Origin: an uncultured Woeseiaceae bacterium
Lineage (GTDB): Bacteria > Pseudomonadota > Gammaproteobacteria > Steroidobacterales > Woeseiaceae
DNA: 64,000 bases
NCBI GenBank assembly: GCA_947258565.1
Contig: CAMYJB010000005.1
Location: 46,217-110,216 of the forward strand
Direction: 5' to 3'
Shown here: piece by piece, positions 36,750 through 46,565 of the stretch
How the letters are laid out: each line of letters starts with the position of its first letter
Position numbering within the stretch: position 1 is the first letter of the stretch
Position numbers and translations under genes: made by a program
The notes under the pieces: generated by a model
Told to the model about the DNA's origin: nothing
Database searches by the model: none
Seen by the model: the letters and a program-made list of their open reading frames with translations, nothing else

Positions 36750-39128
36750 ATGAAGATTGTTGAGTCCTGGCTGCGTGAATGGGTCGATCCCGACCTCGAT
36801 TCGAATGCACTCGAGCAGCAGCTGACCATGCTGGGCCTCGAGGTCGACGGCGTCGATAAAGAAGGCGCCGGCCTCGATGGCGTGACCGTCGCAGAAGTTC
36901 TCGAGGTCGGTAAACATCCCGACGCCGACCGCCTGAGTGTCTGTAAGGTCAGCGCCGGCTCCGAACAAACGATTGACGTCGTGTGCGGTGCGCCGAACGT
37001 GACGGCAGGAATGAAGAGCCCGCTCGCGGTGCCGGGCATTACCCTTCCCAACGGGATCAAGCTGCGCAAGAGCAAAATTCGCGGCGTCGCGTCCAACGGC
37101 ATGTTGTGCTCGGCGGTAGAGCTGGGACTCGGGGAAGAAGCCGACGGGATCCTCGCCCTGCCCGATGATGCACCGGCGGGCATGCCCCTGACCGAGTACC
37201 TTGGGTTACCGGATACGGTATTCGACCTCGACCTGACGCCGAACCGCGGCGATTGCTTCAGCGTGCTGGGTGTGGCCCGCGACATTTCGGCGCTGACGGG
37301 GAGCCCGCTCAAGTCGCCGGACATTGCGCCGGTAGCGGCCTCGATTGAGGACACATTGCCGGTCGAAATCCCGTTGCCGGCAGGTTGCCCGAGTTTTGCC
37401 GGCCGCCTGATCCGTAACATCGATCCGACCGCCAGGTCGCCGCTGTGGCTCGTCGAGCGGCTGCGGCGGTCCGGCCTCCGCGGCATCTCGCCGGTGGTCG
37501 ATATCACCAACTTCGTGATGCTCGAGCTCGGACAGCCTCTGCACGCCTACGATGCGGCCCGTGTGCAGGGCGCCATCCGGCCGCGCCTGGCTAGACAGGG
37601 CGAGAAGGTTACGCTGCTCGACGAAAAGCAAGTGGCCGTCAATGACGACACCCTGGTTATTGCCGACGACAGTGGCGCCATCGGCCTGGCCGGCATCATG
37701 GGTGGTTTGAGCACGGCGGTCAGCGACGCAACCACCGACGTATTTTTCGAAGCGGCTTTCTGGCCGCAGGCATTCATGGCCGGCCGGGCCAGAGCCTACG
37801 GCATGCATACCGATGCTTCCCTGAGGTTCGAGCGCGGCGTCGATTTCGAAGGGCAGGGACGTGCAGTCGAACGGGCAACTGAACTGCTGCTCGAGATCGC
37901 GGGCGGTGATGCCGGGCCTCTCGTGCACCACGTCGCGGAGTCGCACTTGCCACAGCGCGCGCCGATTTCACTGCGCCGCTCCCGGGTTGTGCAGTTGCTC
38001 GGGCTCGAGGTGGGGGACGACGTGATCACGGGTATATTGGAACGTCTCGGTCTGACTGTTGCGGCGAACGAGGCCGGTTGGGAGGTCGTTGCGCCAAGCT
38101 ACCGATTTGACATTACTGCGGAAGTGGACCTGATCGAGGAGATTGTCCGCATCCACGGCTACGATGCGGTGCCTGAAACGACCGAGATTGCGGCGTCGCC
38201 CCTGAGGACGGTAACCGAGTCCGTCGTGGACCTGGACCGGGTCGCAGCAACGCTCGTAGCACGGGATTTCGAAGAGGCAATCACGTACAGTTTCATCGAC
38301 GAGCACAGCAACGCTCCGTTCGTTGCCAATGGTTCCGACCTCGTATTGAGCAATCCGATATCGTCGGAGATGTCGGTCATGCGTGCATCGCTACTGCCCG
38401 GACTGGCGTCAAGTGCAGCGGCGAACACTGCGCGGCAGCAGGAACGTGTCCGGCTTTTTGAAATCGGCAAGTCGTTTCACGGCTCACTGGCGGCACCCGA
38501 AGAAGTCGTACGAATCGCGGCCATAGCCTGCGGTTCGGCCATGCCTGAACAATGGGGCACACGGGCGCAGGCCATTGATTTTTTTGATATTAAATCAGAT
38601 CTCATGGCCCTGCTCGCGCTTGCGGAAGAGCCCTCGGATATCGTATTCCAGTCGCTTGAGCACCCCGCATTGCAGCCGGGCCAGTCCGCCGCTGTTATGC
38701 GCGACGGTCACAAAATCGGCGTGATCGGCAAACTCCATCCGCGCGTTGCAAAGAGTCTCGAACTCAAGCGCGATGCCTTTGTATTCGAGCTGGATGCGCT
38801 GCAGGCGCTCGCATCGACTGCGCCGGTTGCCAGACCGGTATCCAGGTTTCCGGTCATACGCCGCGACATCGCCGTCATCGTCAAGGAGGATGTCTCCGGC
38901 GACGAACTCGTGCAGGCGGTGGCAGCGGCAGCGCCCGATTTGACCCGGGATGTCAGGATATTTGACATTTACACGGGACCGGGAATAGAAGCAGGGCTAA
39001 AAAGCGTTGCAATAAGCTTGATTTTGCAGGAAACATCGCGCACCCTTACTGACGATGACGCGGACGCCGCTCAAGCCGCGGCAGTGCAAAAATTGCGCGA
39101 TACATTCGGCGCAGAATTGAGAGACTAG
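36750..39128 (+). CDS. pheT: Phenylalanyl-tRNA synthetase beta subunit
   Basis: A 792-residue PheT. It has the N-terminal OB-fold tRNA-binding domain ([22 protein letters not shown]), the B3/B4 editing domain (about 210-400, with [23 protein letters not shown]), the B5 domain and catalytic-like core. It ends in the anticodon-binding ferredoxin domain ([20 protein letters not shown]). Editing of mischarged tyrosine takes place in B3/B4. Its length matches E. coli (795). It is followed after 5 bp by ihfA. A short AT-rich patch (about 38575-38600) occurs inside the gene. Confidence 0.96.
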   Translation: MKIVESWLREWVDPDLDSNALEQQLTMLGLEVDGVDKEGAGLDGVTVAEVLEVGKHPDADRLSVCKVSAGSEQTIDVVCGAPNVTAGMKSPLAVPGITLPNGIKLRKSKIRGVASNGMLCSAVELGLGEEADGILALPDDAPAGMPLTEYLGLPDTVFDLDLTPNRGDCFSVLGVARDISALTGSPLKSPDIAPVAASIEDTLPVEIPLPAGCPSFAGRLIRNIDPTARSPLWLVERLRRSGLRGISPVVDITNFVMLELGQPLHAYDAARVQGAIRPRLARQGEKVTLLDEKQVAVNDDTLVIADDSGAIGLAGIMGGLSTAVSDATTDVFFEAAFWPQAFMAGRARAYGMHTDASLRFERGVDFEGQGRAVERATELLLEIAGGDAGPLVHHVAESHLPQRAPISLRRSRVVQLLGLEVGDDVITGILERLGLTVAANEAGWEVVAPSYRFDITAEVDLIEEIVRIHGYDAVPETTEIAASPLRTVTESVVDLDRVAATLVARDFEEAITYSFIDEHSNAPFVANGSDLVLSNPISSEMSVMRASLLPGLASSAAANTARQQERVRLFEIGKSFHGSLAAPEEVVRIAAIACGSAMPEQWGTRAQAIDFFDIKSDLMALLALAEEPSDIVFQSLEHPALQPGQSAAVMRDGHKIGVIGKLHPRVAKSLELKRDAFVFELDALQALASTAPVARPVSRFPVIRRDIAVIVKEDVSGDELVQAVAAAAPDLTRDVRIFDIYTGPGIEAGLKSVAISLILQETSRTLTDDDADAAQAAAVQKLRDTFGAELRD

Positions 39129-39133
39129 CAATA

Positions 39134-39433
39134 ATGGCACTGACAAAAGCAGATATGGCGGAGTCGCTGTTCAACGAGCTTGGATTAAACAAGCGTGAAG
39201 CACGCGAACTGGTCGACATGTACTTCGAAGAGCTGCGCGCGTCATTGGCAGTTGGGGAGCAGGTCAAGCTTTCCGGTTTTGGAAACTTTGATCTACGCGA
39301 TAAAAAAGAACGTCCTGGCAGGAATCCGAAAACGGGCGAAGAGATTCCGATCTCGGCTCGCCGAGTTGTCACATTCCGTCCCGGACAAAAACTAAAAGCA
39401 CGCGTCGAAGCCTATGCTGGAACCGGGGAATAA
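39134..39433 (+). CDS. ihfA: Integration host factor subunit alpha
   Basis: A 99-residue IHF alpha. [79 protein letters not shown] is the full family sequence pattern, including the intercalating Pro of GRNPKTG. It is the partner of IhfB (21388-21690). The gene overlaps the following MerR gene by 20 bp, as in most gammaproteobacteria. Confidence 0.96.
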   Translation: MALTKADMAESLFNELGLNKREARELVDMYFEELRASLAVGEQVKLSGFGNFDLRDKKERPGRNPKTGEEIPISARRVVTFRPGQKLKARVEAYAGTGE

Positions 39434-39770
39434 CGACGAACTACCACCAATTCCTGGCAAGCGTTACTTCACAATCGGAGAAGTGAGCGACTTGTGTGCG
39501 GTGAAGCCGCACGTCCTCAGGTATTGGGAGCAGGAGTTCCCACAATTGAAGCCCGTAAAGCGTCGGGGTAACCGGCGCTATTACCAGCGGCAGGATGTGC
39601 TTATTATCCGGCAGATCCGCAGCCTGCTGTATGAAGAGGGTTTCACCATCGGCGGTGCGAGACAGCGCCTCATGGGTGATCAGGCCAAGTCGGATGTCTC
39701 CCAAAGTCAACAGATTATCAAGCAGTTACGAATAGAACTTGAACAAGTTCTTAAGATTTTGCGCCGCTGA
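39414..39770 (+). CDS. MerR-family transcriptional regulator downstream of ihfA
   Basis: A 118-residue MerR-like protein. The N-terminal winged helix reads [52 protein letters not shown], followed by a dimerisation helix. No C-terminal effector domain or metal-binding Cys is present. This group regularly follows pheT-ihfA, but its targets are unknown. Its ATG lies inside ihfA, so it is translated from the same message. Confidence 0.9.
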   Translation: MLEPGNNDELPPIPGKRYFTIGEVSDLCAVKPHVLRYWEQEFPQLKPVKRRGNRRYYQRQDVLIIRQIRSLLYEEGFTIGGARQRLMGDQAKSDVSQSQQIIKQLRIELEQVLKILRR

Positions 39771-39794
39771 TATCACGCTTCCTATACAGTGGTC

Positions 39795-39812
39795 GGGCAA
39801 GTATCATTGCCC
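39795..39812 (+). terminator. Weak hairpin after the MerR gene
   Basis: GGGCAA (39795-39800), loop GTATCA and TTGCCC (39807-39812) precede GCCTTTAC. This is a plausible but weak end for the infC-merR transcript, 27 bp before tRNA-Pro. Confidence 0.4.
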
Positions 39813-39838
39813 GCCTTTACGCGTTCACGTAATTCGGT

Positions 39839-39915
39839 CGGGGCGTAGCGCAGCCTGGTAGCGCACCACAATGGGGTTGTGGGGGTCGGGAGTTCGAATC
39901 TCCCCGCCCCGACCA
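39839..39915 (+). tRNA. tRNA-Pro (anticodon GGG)
   Basis: A 77-nt cloverleaf. The acceptor CGGGGCG pairs with CGCCCCG, discriminator A, CCA encoded. The anticodon stem is CCACA/TGTGG with loop ATGGGGT, giving GGG. The D arm GCGCAGCCTGGTAGCGC and T arm GGGAGTTCGAATCTCCC are typical of tRNA-Pro. Confidence 0.95.
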
Positions 39916-40053
39916 ATTTTCTGAAGAGTTCGCCCCGAGAACGCCGGCGGCGCCCGACGGGCGCGGAGCGCCCATCTCCCCGCACCGACCCGTCACACCA
40001 AAATGGCCGACCTCGCGAACAGAGGCGCGGCCAGTTTCTTTTTGCACCACTCT

Positions 40054-41292
40054 CTATGCGGACTGCCGCGACTCGGGCAACTTGCGGTCTTCGATACCGA
40101 GCAGTATCGGCTGCGTATTCTCGCGGTAAATATTGACCTTGGCATTGTAGGCAACGCGCGACAGTCCGTGCTTGTCCTTGATCGTCAGTCTGCGGATGCT
40201 GAACTGGCCGCCACCCATGTTTTCACCGGTCAGGTAGCATTTGATCGCGGTCACTCGTTCTCCGGAAAACTCGAGCCCGCTGAGCTTCGAGAGATTACCC
40301 TGTGCGCGCTGCAGGAAAGTCACTGCGTCGATATGAGCCTGAGTCTGGGTCGGGTCCGGCGTGGGGTCCGAGTGATTCGCGATAAATTCACCGACCAGGA
40401 TCTGTCCGGGCAGGGCGCCCTCGATCATGCGGGCGAGTTCGATGGTCACGTCGCCGACAATAAAATCGTGCATGGTCGGATTGAGACCCTCCGCCTGGTG
40501 GAATTCGTAACAGCTGCCGACGTGAAAACAGGCACGCAGCCTCGGCACGGCTTTCGATGCAGCCTTACTACGTGCGATCGCGTTGTCGGCCAGCACGATG
40601 TGCATAAAATGATAGAGATTGACGTTGGCTTCCAGGCCGTCGTCACGATTCCAGACGTAGAAGCCGTCGCCGCTCGACGAACGCGCAAAATTGATGCTGA
40701 CATCCTGCTCCAGCATCTTCGCGTGCGCAGAGTTCAACGAATATGAGAGGCTGTTCAGCTGCGTCATCTGCTCGAATGGCGTCAACAGGCTGAAGCCGAC
40801 GATGTCGAACAGCGTAACCGCCCGGCTGGCGACAAAATTGATACCGTAACGCCGGATCATCTTCTCGATGATCTGCGTCTCTACCGGGTGGCCGGAAAGC
40901 GGCTGCCGCAACTGCACGTAGACGGGTTTGACCTCGAGCAAACGCGCGACTTTCTGCATCTGGTCGAAGTTGAGCTGCCGGTCACCGGAAATCAGTTCCG
41001 TAATAAACGCGGGGGACACGCGCGGTGGAGTCGAGCCCTGCTGTGACGCGGTGTACTCTGCGATCGCGTAGTGAGGCAGGACCAGGATCAGAATGCCTTC
41101 GTCGAGCGGCGCCCAGCTGAGAATATTGTTCTGGCCTAAAGACCAGTGTTCATGCAGGCTGCGCTCCAGATGCACGAGATTGCTGCGCTGACGCAGGCCC
41201 ATTTCCTGCGCAAGGCCGGCCAGCTGATCCAGGTACGGCGAAAAGTCGGCGATACGCCGAATACCGGATTGAGACAGATCGTCTAGTTCCAT
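40054..41292 (-). CDS. Degenerate class III nucleotidyl cyclase-like protein
   Basis: A 412-residue soluble protein. The central part (about 155-305) follows the class III cyclase fold. It has a metal-binding-type AVTLFDIVGFSLLTPFEQM (Asp163), a second site SSSGDGFYVW (Asp209) and a GDVTIELARMIEGALPGQILVGE segment equivalent to the conserved V-N-x-A-x-R strand. The Lys usual before the GD motif is Ser, and the transition-state Asn is Ile284, though Arg288 is kept; catalysis is therefore doubtful. The N-terminal ~150 residues include an HTH-like stretch (ITELISGDRQLNFDQMQKVARLLEV), which may be structural only. It is convergent with tRNA-Pro and has no operon partner. Confidence 0.6.
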   Translation of the reverse strand: MELDDLSQSGIRRIADFSPYLDQLAGLAQEMGLRQRSNLVHLERSLHEHWSLGQNNILSWAPLDEGILILVLPHYAIAEYTASQQGSTPPRVSPAFITELISGDRQLNFDQMQKVARLLEVKPVYVQLRQPLSGHPVETQIIEKMIRRYGINFVASRAVTLFDIVGFSLLTPFEQMTQLNSLSYSLNSAHAKMLEQDVSINFARSSSGDGFYVWNRDDGLEANVNLYHFMHIVLADNAIARSKAASKAVPRLRACFHVGSCYEFHQAEGLNPTMHDFIVGDVTIELARMIEGALPGQILVGEFIANHSDPTPDPTQTQAHIDAVTFLQRAQGNLSKLSGLEFSGERVTAIKCYLTGENMGGGQFSIRRLTIKDKHGLSRVAYNAKVNIYRENTQPILLGIEDRKLPESRQSA

Positions 41293-41567
41293 TTATATGC
41301 CCGAAGCGACTTCCGCGCGACTGTTATATTCACTAGAGTTCGCGTGTCACCATGGTACCGACTTGCAGAATCGGGTCAGCGACCTTTTGACTCCCCAAGG
41401 CTGCTGACATTGACTGACCGGGTACCGTCGAATCAAAGTAAAGCAGTCTCGGATGCAGCGCAAGTTCTATCTGAAAGCAATTGAAGGAACTGAACTTTCA
41501 GTTTCCTGAAGAATACGATGAAAAAACGATTTGACATAAGGTGCACAGGCTCCGCGGGCGCTCGGCA

Positions 41568-42545
41568 ATGACGGCGCCAGCACCCACGATCGAGGCCGTT
41601 CGGGCCCTCCGGCAAGCATTGGGCGAGAGTATCCGGACCACGCCCCTGGTGCGTTGCGCCGGCATCGAACTCGCGCTGGACGACGGCACGCGCGTCTGGG
41701 GCAAGCTCGAATTTCTGCAGCGTACCGGTACCTTCAAGGCGCGCGGCGCGCTGGCGAATCTCCACGCTCTGTCGCAGGAACAACTCGCCAGGGGCGTCAC
41801 TGCCGTGAGTGCGGGGAATCACGCGATCGCAACGGCTTTTGCAGCGCGGGCGCTCGGGAGCACGGCGAAAGTCGTCATGATCGGAACAGCGAATCGGTAT
41901 CGAATCGACGCCTGCAAGACCTACGGGGCCGAGATTATCCTGGTCGACGACGTTCACGAGGCGTTCGACGTAGCGAGGTCGGTTGAACAGGAGGAGGGCC
42001 GCTACTTCGTGCACCCCTTCGAGGGACCGGAAGTGGCAACGGGCACCGCCACGGTCGGCCTCGAAATTTGCGAGCAGCTGGACGCGTTCGACGCGCTGAT
42101 CGTGCCGATCGGCGGCGGCGGTCTGATGGCAGGCATCGCATCAGCAGTCAGGCAGCTGTGTCCTTCCGTCGAGATCATCGGGGTAGAGCCCAGCGGCGCA
42201 AACACGATGCGCCTGAGCTTCGACGCCGGGGAGCCTCGCGGTATCGAGCGGGTACGCACGATTGCGGATAGCCTCGGTGCCCCTTACGCCATGCCGTATT
42301 CGTTCGAACTTTGCCATGCCAACGTCGATCGCCTGGTGGAGGTCGACGACCTGCAATTACGGAAATCGATGGGATTCCTTTTCCAGCGCATGAAGTTCGC
42401 CGTCGAGCCGGCCTGTGCGGCATCGACGGCGGCCCTGACCGGGCCGCTGCGCGAGCATCTGGCGGGTAAGCGCGTGGTGCTCGTGTTCTGCGGCAGCAAT
42501 ATCGACTGGGACACCTTTGCGGAGCAGGTCATTGTCGAAGACTGA
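41568..42545 (+). CDS. PLP-dependent threonine/serine dehydratase family enzyme
   Basis: A 325-residue fold-type II PLP enzyme. The lysine motif is RTGTFKARGALANL (Lys in TFKARG), followed by SAGNHAIATAF and the phosphate-binding VPIGGGGLMAGIA. It has no C-terminal ACT regulatory domain, so it resembles catabolic threonine dehydratase or serine racemase rather than biosynthetic IlvA. ATG 41568 was chosen over 41541. The stop overlaps the next gene by 14 bp, implying coupled translation with the flavoprotein. Confidence 0.85.
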   Translation: MTAPAPTIEAVRALRQALGESIRTTPLVRCAGIELALDDGTRVWGKLEFLQRTGTFKARGALANLHALSQEQLARGVTAVSAGNHAIATAFAARALGSTAKVVMIGTANRYRIDACKTYGAEIILVDDVHEAFDVARSVEQEEGRYFVHPFEGPEVATGTATVGLEICEQLDAFDALIVPIGGGGLMAGIASAVRQLCPSVEIIGVEPSGANTMRLSFDAGEPRGIERVRTIADSLGAPYAMPYSFELCHANVDRLVEVDDLQLRKSMGFLFQRMKFAVEPACAASTAALTGPLREHLAGKRVVLVFCGSNIDWDTFAEQVIVED

Positions 42546-43929
42546 GCAGTTTCTCGCGGACCTCGTCGGGATCATCGGGCCGGGGGCCTGCGTCACCGAT
42601 GAACAGGCGCTCGAACCGCACGTAACGGAATGGCGTAATGTCCTGCACGGGCGCGCGCTCGCCATGGCCTCACCCGGCAATACCGGGCAAGTCGCGGACG
42701 TCGTCCGGCTGTGTTCCCACGCCGGCGTCGCTATCGTGCCGCAAGGTGGCAATACCGGCCTGTGTGGTGGAGCGATACCGGACGAGTCCGGTCAACAACT
42801 GATCCTGTCGCTTGCGCGCATGAACAGGATCCGTTCGATCGATGCCGAGGACTTTTCAATGGTCGCCGAAGCGGGCTGTGTCCTCGCTACCCTGCAGGAG
42901 CAAGCGCGTGCCGTCGACCGCTACTTTCCCTTGAGCCTGAGCGCGGAGGGCAGCTGCCAGATCGGTGGCAACCTGTCGACGAACGCGGGGGGAATCAATG
43001 TCATTCGATATGGCACGGCTCGGCAACAGGTCCTCGGCCTCGAAGTCGTGCTGGCGGATGGCAGCATCCTCGACGGCTTGCGTTCGCTCCATAAGGACAC
43101 GGCGGGATATGATCTCAAGCAGTTGTTCATCGGGAGCGAGGGGACGCTCGGGATAATTACCGCGGCCACGCTCAGGCTGTATCCGCTTCCGGGCGACACC
43201 ACGACGCTACTGGTCACCTTGCCGGACTCCGGCAATGCCGTGACGTTGCTCGCGGGCATGCGAGCAAGGCTCGGCGACCGGATAGAGTCGTTCGAACTCG
43301 TCTCGAGGTTCGCATTGGAACTTGTCGAGCGTCATATAGGCGACGCCGGACTTCCGTGCGCATTGTCCGGCGACTGGTTCGTGCTGGCCGAAGTGGCCGT
43401 GGGTGAGGACTCGGAGGCGCTTGGCCAATTTCTCGAGGAGGCGATCGAGTCCGGCCAGCTGTCCGATGCCGTGGTCGCCAAGAATATCGCCGAAGCGGAA
43501 GCGTTGTGGCGGATGCGCCATGCAATCTCCGAGGCGCAGAAATACGAGGGCCCGAGCATCAAGCACGATATCTCGGTTCCCGTCAGTCGCATGCAGGAGT
43601 TCCTGCACCGCTGTGCGCGGAGCCTGCACGAGCAGGAACCGTCCGCAAAACCGGTGATTTTCGGTCACGTCGGCGACGGTAACCTGCACTACAATCTGAC
43701 GGTGCCCGCGGAACTTGCCGGCGACGCGAAGCGCGTTCGGCGGGTCACCTCGACCATATATGATCTCGTGGCCGAACTCGGCGGGAGTTTCAGCGCGGAA
43801 CACGGGGTAGGCATGACGAAGAAAGCCTACCTCCGGCAATACCGGGGCGCCACCGATCTCGACCTGATGCGTCGGCTGAAGCGAACCCTGGACCCGCAGG
43901 GCCTGCTGAATCCGGGCAAGGTAATTTGA
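42532..43929 (+). CDS. FAD-binding D-2-hydroxyacid (D-2-hydroxyglutarate) dehydrogenase family protein
   Basis: A 465-residue VAO/GlcD-type flavoprotein. The PCMH FAD domain shows VPQGGNTGLCGGAIPDESGQQLILSLARMNRI and EGSCQIGGNLSTNAGGINVIRYGT; the C-terminal domain has KPVIFGHVGDGNLHYNL and SAEHGVGMTKK. The closest pattern is D-2-hydroxyglutarate dehydrogenase. That enzyme would recycle 2-hydroxyglutarate made as a side product by SerA, although the gene is not next to serA here. Start TTG 42532 is supported by GGAG seven bases upstream; there is no ATG near. Confidence 0.85.
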   Translation: MSKTEQFLADLVGIIGPGACVTDEQALEPHVTEWRNVLHGRALAMASPGNTGQVADVVRLCSHAGVAIVPQGGNTGLCGGAIPDESGQQLILSLARMNRIRSIDAEDFSMVAEAGCVLATLQEQARAVDRYFPLSLSAEGSCQIGGNLSTNAGGINVIRYGTARQQVLGLEVVLADGSILDGLRSLHKDTAGYDLKQLFIGSEGTLGIITAATLRLYPLPGDTTTLLVTLPDSGNAVTLLAGMRARLGDRIESFELVSRFALELVERHIGDAGLPCALSGDWFVLAEVAVGEDSEALGQFLEEAIESGQLSDAVVAKNIAEAEALWRMRHAISEAQKYEGPSIKHDISVPVSRMQEFLHRCARSLHEQEPSAKPVIFGHVGDGNLHYNLTVPAELAGDAKRVRRVTSTIYDLVAELGGSFSAEHGVGMTKKAYLRQYRGATDLDLMRRLKRTLDPQGLLNPGKVI

Positions 43930-44017
43930 CGACCAGTTCCGCGTGTACTCTTGACTTAGACGATAGACTTGGAGGGATGTACGTTTGGCTAAAGAGCTAT
44001 CCCGTTATTGATCAAAT

Positions 44018-46456
44018 ATGAGTGCCGATTCCGATAAATTGCACGTGAGCTTTTCCGACCAGCTGTCGAGTTTCGAAGACCGCCTGGCCGGCAAAGAAGA
44101 CGAAGTGCAGATGCTTGCCGAGATCAGGGAGGCTATCGGCCGCCTGCTCGAAGCGAGCGGTGGCAATGAGGCAGAAATCCGCCGGGTCCTGCAGGAGCGC
44201 TTCGATGCCGGCGCACTCCGGAAGGAGACCTTCCAGCTCGTCAAATCGATGCTGGATCGGTACGTAACGGAGCAGGTGCCGACGAGCAACAACCAGGCCC
44301 GGCAGCCACAGCCAGACCGGTCCGCGGCTGCGGATGCCCTGGATGAGCCGGCCAATGACGATCCATTCGGCAGCACCGATGTGATCGCAAACGACGTATT
44401 CGAAGCGGAGGATCCCGATCATCGGGTACAGGTCGGATCGGTTCTTCGCGACCGTTTCGTGCTGCAGGAGCGGGTATCGGGTGGCAGCATGGGCGTCGTT
44501 TACAAGTCGCTCGACCGGCGCCTCGCGGAAGCGGGCTCGCAGGATCCGTGGGTTGCCATCAAGGTCCTGTCGCCACAGCTGGCCAGGAACGGCACGGCAT
44601 TGAGAGCCTTGCAACAAGAGGCCGCAAAGAGCCGCTGCCTTACGCACGCGAACATCGTGCGTTTCATTGATTTCGATCGCGACGACGACCTTTACTACAT
44701 CGTCATGGAGTGGCTTGATGGACGCACGCTGGCGGACATTCTCGATTCTCCCGACAGCAGGAAGATCGACTTCGAGATCTCGTTCCGAATCGTGCAGCAG
44801 ATCGGTAAGGCGCTCGAGTATGCGCATCGTTGCGGCATCGTTCATGCCGATGTAAAACCCGGCAACATCATGATTCTGCCGAACGGCGATGCCAAGCTGT
44901 TCGACTTCGGGGTCGCCAGGGTCCAGCAGCGACAAAGGGTCGACGGCGATGAATTCGACCCCGCAGTACTCGGCGCAGTGACGCCGGCGTACTCGAGCAT
45001 GCAGGTGCTGACAGGTGACGACCCCGTGCCGTCCGACGACGTGTTTTCGCTCGCCTGCCTGCTGTATCGGCTGGTGGCCGGCTACCGTGTTTTTGGTCCG
45101 CGTAACGCCGCTGAAGCCGCCGAAGCCGGCATGTCGCCGCAACGACTTGCCGGTGTTAGCAACGAACAATGGTCCGCGATCAGGAGGGCGCTCTCGTATG
45201 CGCGTGTCGCGCGCTTCGAATCCATGGCTGGCTTCCTCGAGGCGCTCGGTTACCGGCCGACGGAAAGCAGCGTTGCACCGGACGTCTCGCGCCACGTGCC
45301 GTTCGAGGACGGCGGTGGTTCGTTTAAATGGGTACTTGCACTGGTGGCACTGCTGTCGCTGCTCAGCGTGGCCGGTTACCAGTTCGGGATCGTCGACGAG
45401 GTTTTGCGCAATTTCGAGCTTCCGTCCGCGGCGACCAAAAACCTACCCCCACCGCGCGCGGATGAGATCCGACCGGCGGCCGGAACGAGGGACAGTGTCG
45501 ACGGGTCGTCGGCGGCTGTCACGGACGTAGCTACCGTGACCCCGGTCAACGAGACCGTGGATCTCGCCGAAGCGGCAGCAGAAGGACCGCCAGCGCAGAC
45601 GCAGGGTTGGGATTTCCAGGCGGCGATGCCCGCTGATACTGCCGGGGAAACGGCGCTCGCGCCGCAGGCAGACGGCGAGATTGCCATCGAGTTGATCGAT
45701 CTCACGGAACTGGCCATGCCGGACGTCGAGATAGTGATCGATCCGACCTCGTTCGCTATACAGTCCAAATCGGTGACCCTGCGAGAAGACGGCCGCGGTG
45801 TGATGGTGGACCTGATCAGACCCGAACCGCTCGATGAGCCATTGACACTGAGACTCGAGGAAGTCGGCTTCAGCGGCAATCGCTCGCCGTGGCGGTCGGG
45901 CCAGTTCGAGATTTCCAACGGCGGCTACGTCGAGTTTCCACGCGACGAGGAGCGTGCGCGGGTTACGCTGGCGATGGCGTCTGATAAACGCCGCGAAGCG
46001 GACCAGGTATCGACGCTGAGGGTGCGCGAAGTGGAATCGGCGGCCATTGCGCTCGCTACCATCGAACTGGTTCTCGAAGACGACGATCAGCGGCGCTTTG
46101 AAGCGGAACTCCCAGCGAATACCGTTGCGTTTGCGGTTAGCCAGGTCTCCGTCCGTGAACGCGACCCGGCGGTGCAGATCGATCTCGTCCGTTTCAATCC
46201 GGACGAGACTCGCCTGATCGTGAACACCGAGGTTCTCGACATTACCGCAACCGCGGGTGCGGACTTCTTCCCGCCGGGTAGCGGGTTCGTTGTATTCGGG
46301 CCCGGTCAACGCTCTGCGAGACTGCTTATCCCCCTGGTGCAGGACGTCGAGGCCGAAGGCGACGAGGCCTTTGTCGTGGAACTCATGGCCGAAAACCCGA
46401 CCGACGAAGAGGGCGTCCACAACCGAGTCGCGGTGATGATTCGCGACGACGACTAG
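44018..46456 (+). CDS. Transmembrane Ser/Thr protein kinase with periplasmic Calx-beta-like domains
   Basis: An 812-residue protein. Residues 1-135 are a helical charged region. Residues ~140-410 form a Hanks-type kinase: glycine loop SGGSMGVVYKS, Lys182 in VAIKVL, catalytic loop HADVKPGNI (Asp278, Lys280, Asn283) and DFG at 296-298. HRD is replaced by HAD and the APE-like segment by TPAYSSMQ. One membrane helix (about 437-456) is followed by a Pro/Ala/Glu-rich linker. The periplasmic part (about 600-812) shows two Calx-beta-type repeats: SVTLREDGRGVMVDL then EFPRDEERARVTL, and VSVRERDPAVQIDLVRF then FGPGQRSARLLIPLVQDVEAEGDEAF. No partner phosphatase or substrate gene adjoins it. Confidence 0.85.
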   Translation: MSADSDKLHVSFSDQLSSFEDRLAGKEDEVQMLAEIREAIGRLLEASGGNEAEIRRVLQERFDAGALRKETFQLVKSMLDRYVTEQVPTSNNQARQPQPDRSAAADALDEPANDDPFGSTDVIANDVFEAEDPDHRVQVGSVLRDRFVLQERVSGGSMGVVYKSLDRRLAEAGSQDPWVAIKVLSPQLARNGTALRALQQEAAKSRCLTHANIVRFIDFDRDDDLYYIVMEWLDGRTLADILDSPDSRKIDFEISFRIVQQIGKALEYAHRCGIVHADVKPGNIMILPNGDAKLFDFGVARVQQRQRVDGDEFDPAVLGAVTPAYSSMQVLTGDDPVPSDDVFSLACLLYRLVAGYRVFGPRNAAEAAEAGMSPQRLAGVSNEQWSAIRRALSYARVARFESMAGFLEALGYRPTESSVAPDVSRHVPFEDGGGSFKWVLALVALLSLLSVAGYQFGIVDEVLRNFELPSAATKNLPPPRADEIRPAAGTRDSVDGSSAAVTDVATVTPVNETVDLAEAAAEGPPAQTQGWDFQAAMPADTAGETALAPQADGEIAIELIDLTELAMPDVEIVIDPTSFAIQSKSVTLREDGRGVMVDLIRPEPLDEPLTLRLEEVGFSGNRSPWRSGQFEISNGGYVEFPRDEERARVTLAMASDKRREADQVSTLRVREVESAAIALATIELVLEDDDQRRFEAELPANTVAFAVSQVSVRERDPAVQIDLVRFNPDETRLIVNTEVLDITATAGADFFPPGSGFVVFGPGQRSARLLIPLVQDVEAEGDEAFVVELMAENPTDEEGVHNRVAVMIRDDD

Positions 46457-46482
46457 CGCCCGTTAGTCCTGATCCTGCTGCT

Positions 46483-46503
46483 GGCGGCGCTTCGCGCTCC
46501 GCC
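46483..46503 (+). terminator. GC-rich stem between the kinase gene and ilvD
   Basis: GGCGG (46483-46487) pairs with CCGCC (46499-46503) over a short GC/TTCG-containing inner loop. No T-tract follows, so termination is uncertain. Confidence 0.35.
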
Positions 46504-46565
46504 CATTCATTGTTAGACTGCGACACCGTCCCCTCGAGGGATCCTTAAGCAGCAGAGCGCACTGT

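Noticed and set aside
39916-40053. Small gene between tRNA-Pro and the cyclase-like gene
   Set aside because: The 138 bp contain only GC-rich short inverted repeats (around 39945-39975) and no ORF with a ribosome binding site; they are probably 3' ends of the two convergent units.
41293-41567. Extra gene or RNA in the 275-bp gap upstream of the dehydratase
   Set aside because: Only a small imperfect hairpin (about 41484-41506) and two GGTACCG copies are visible; no ORF, tRNA or known RNA motif is present.
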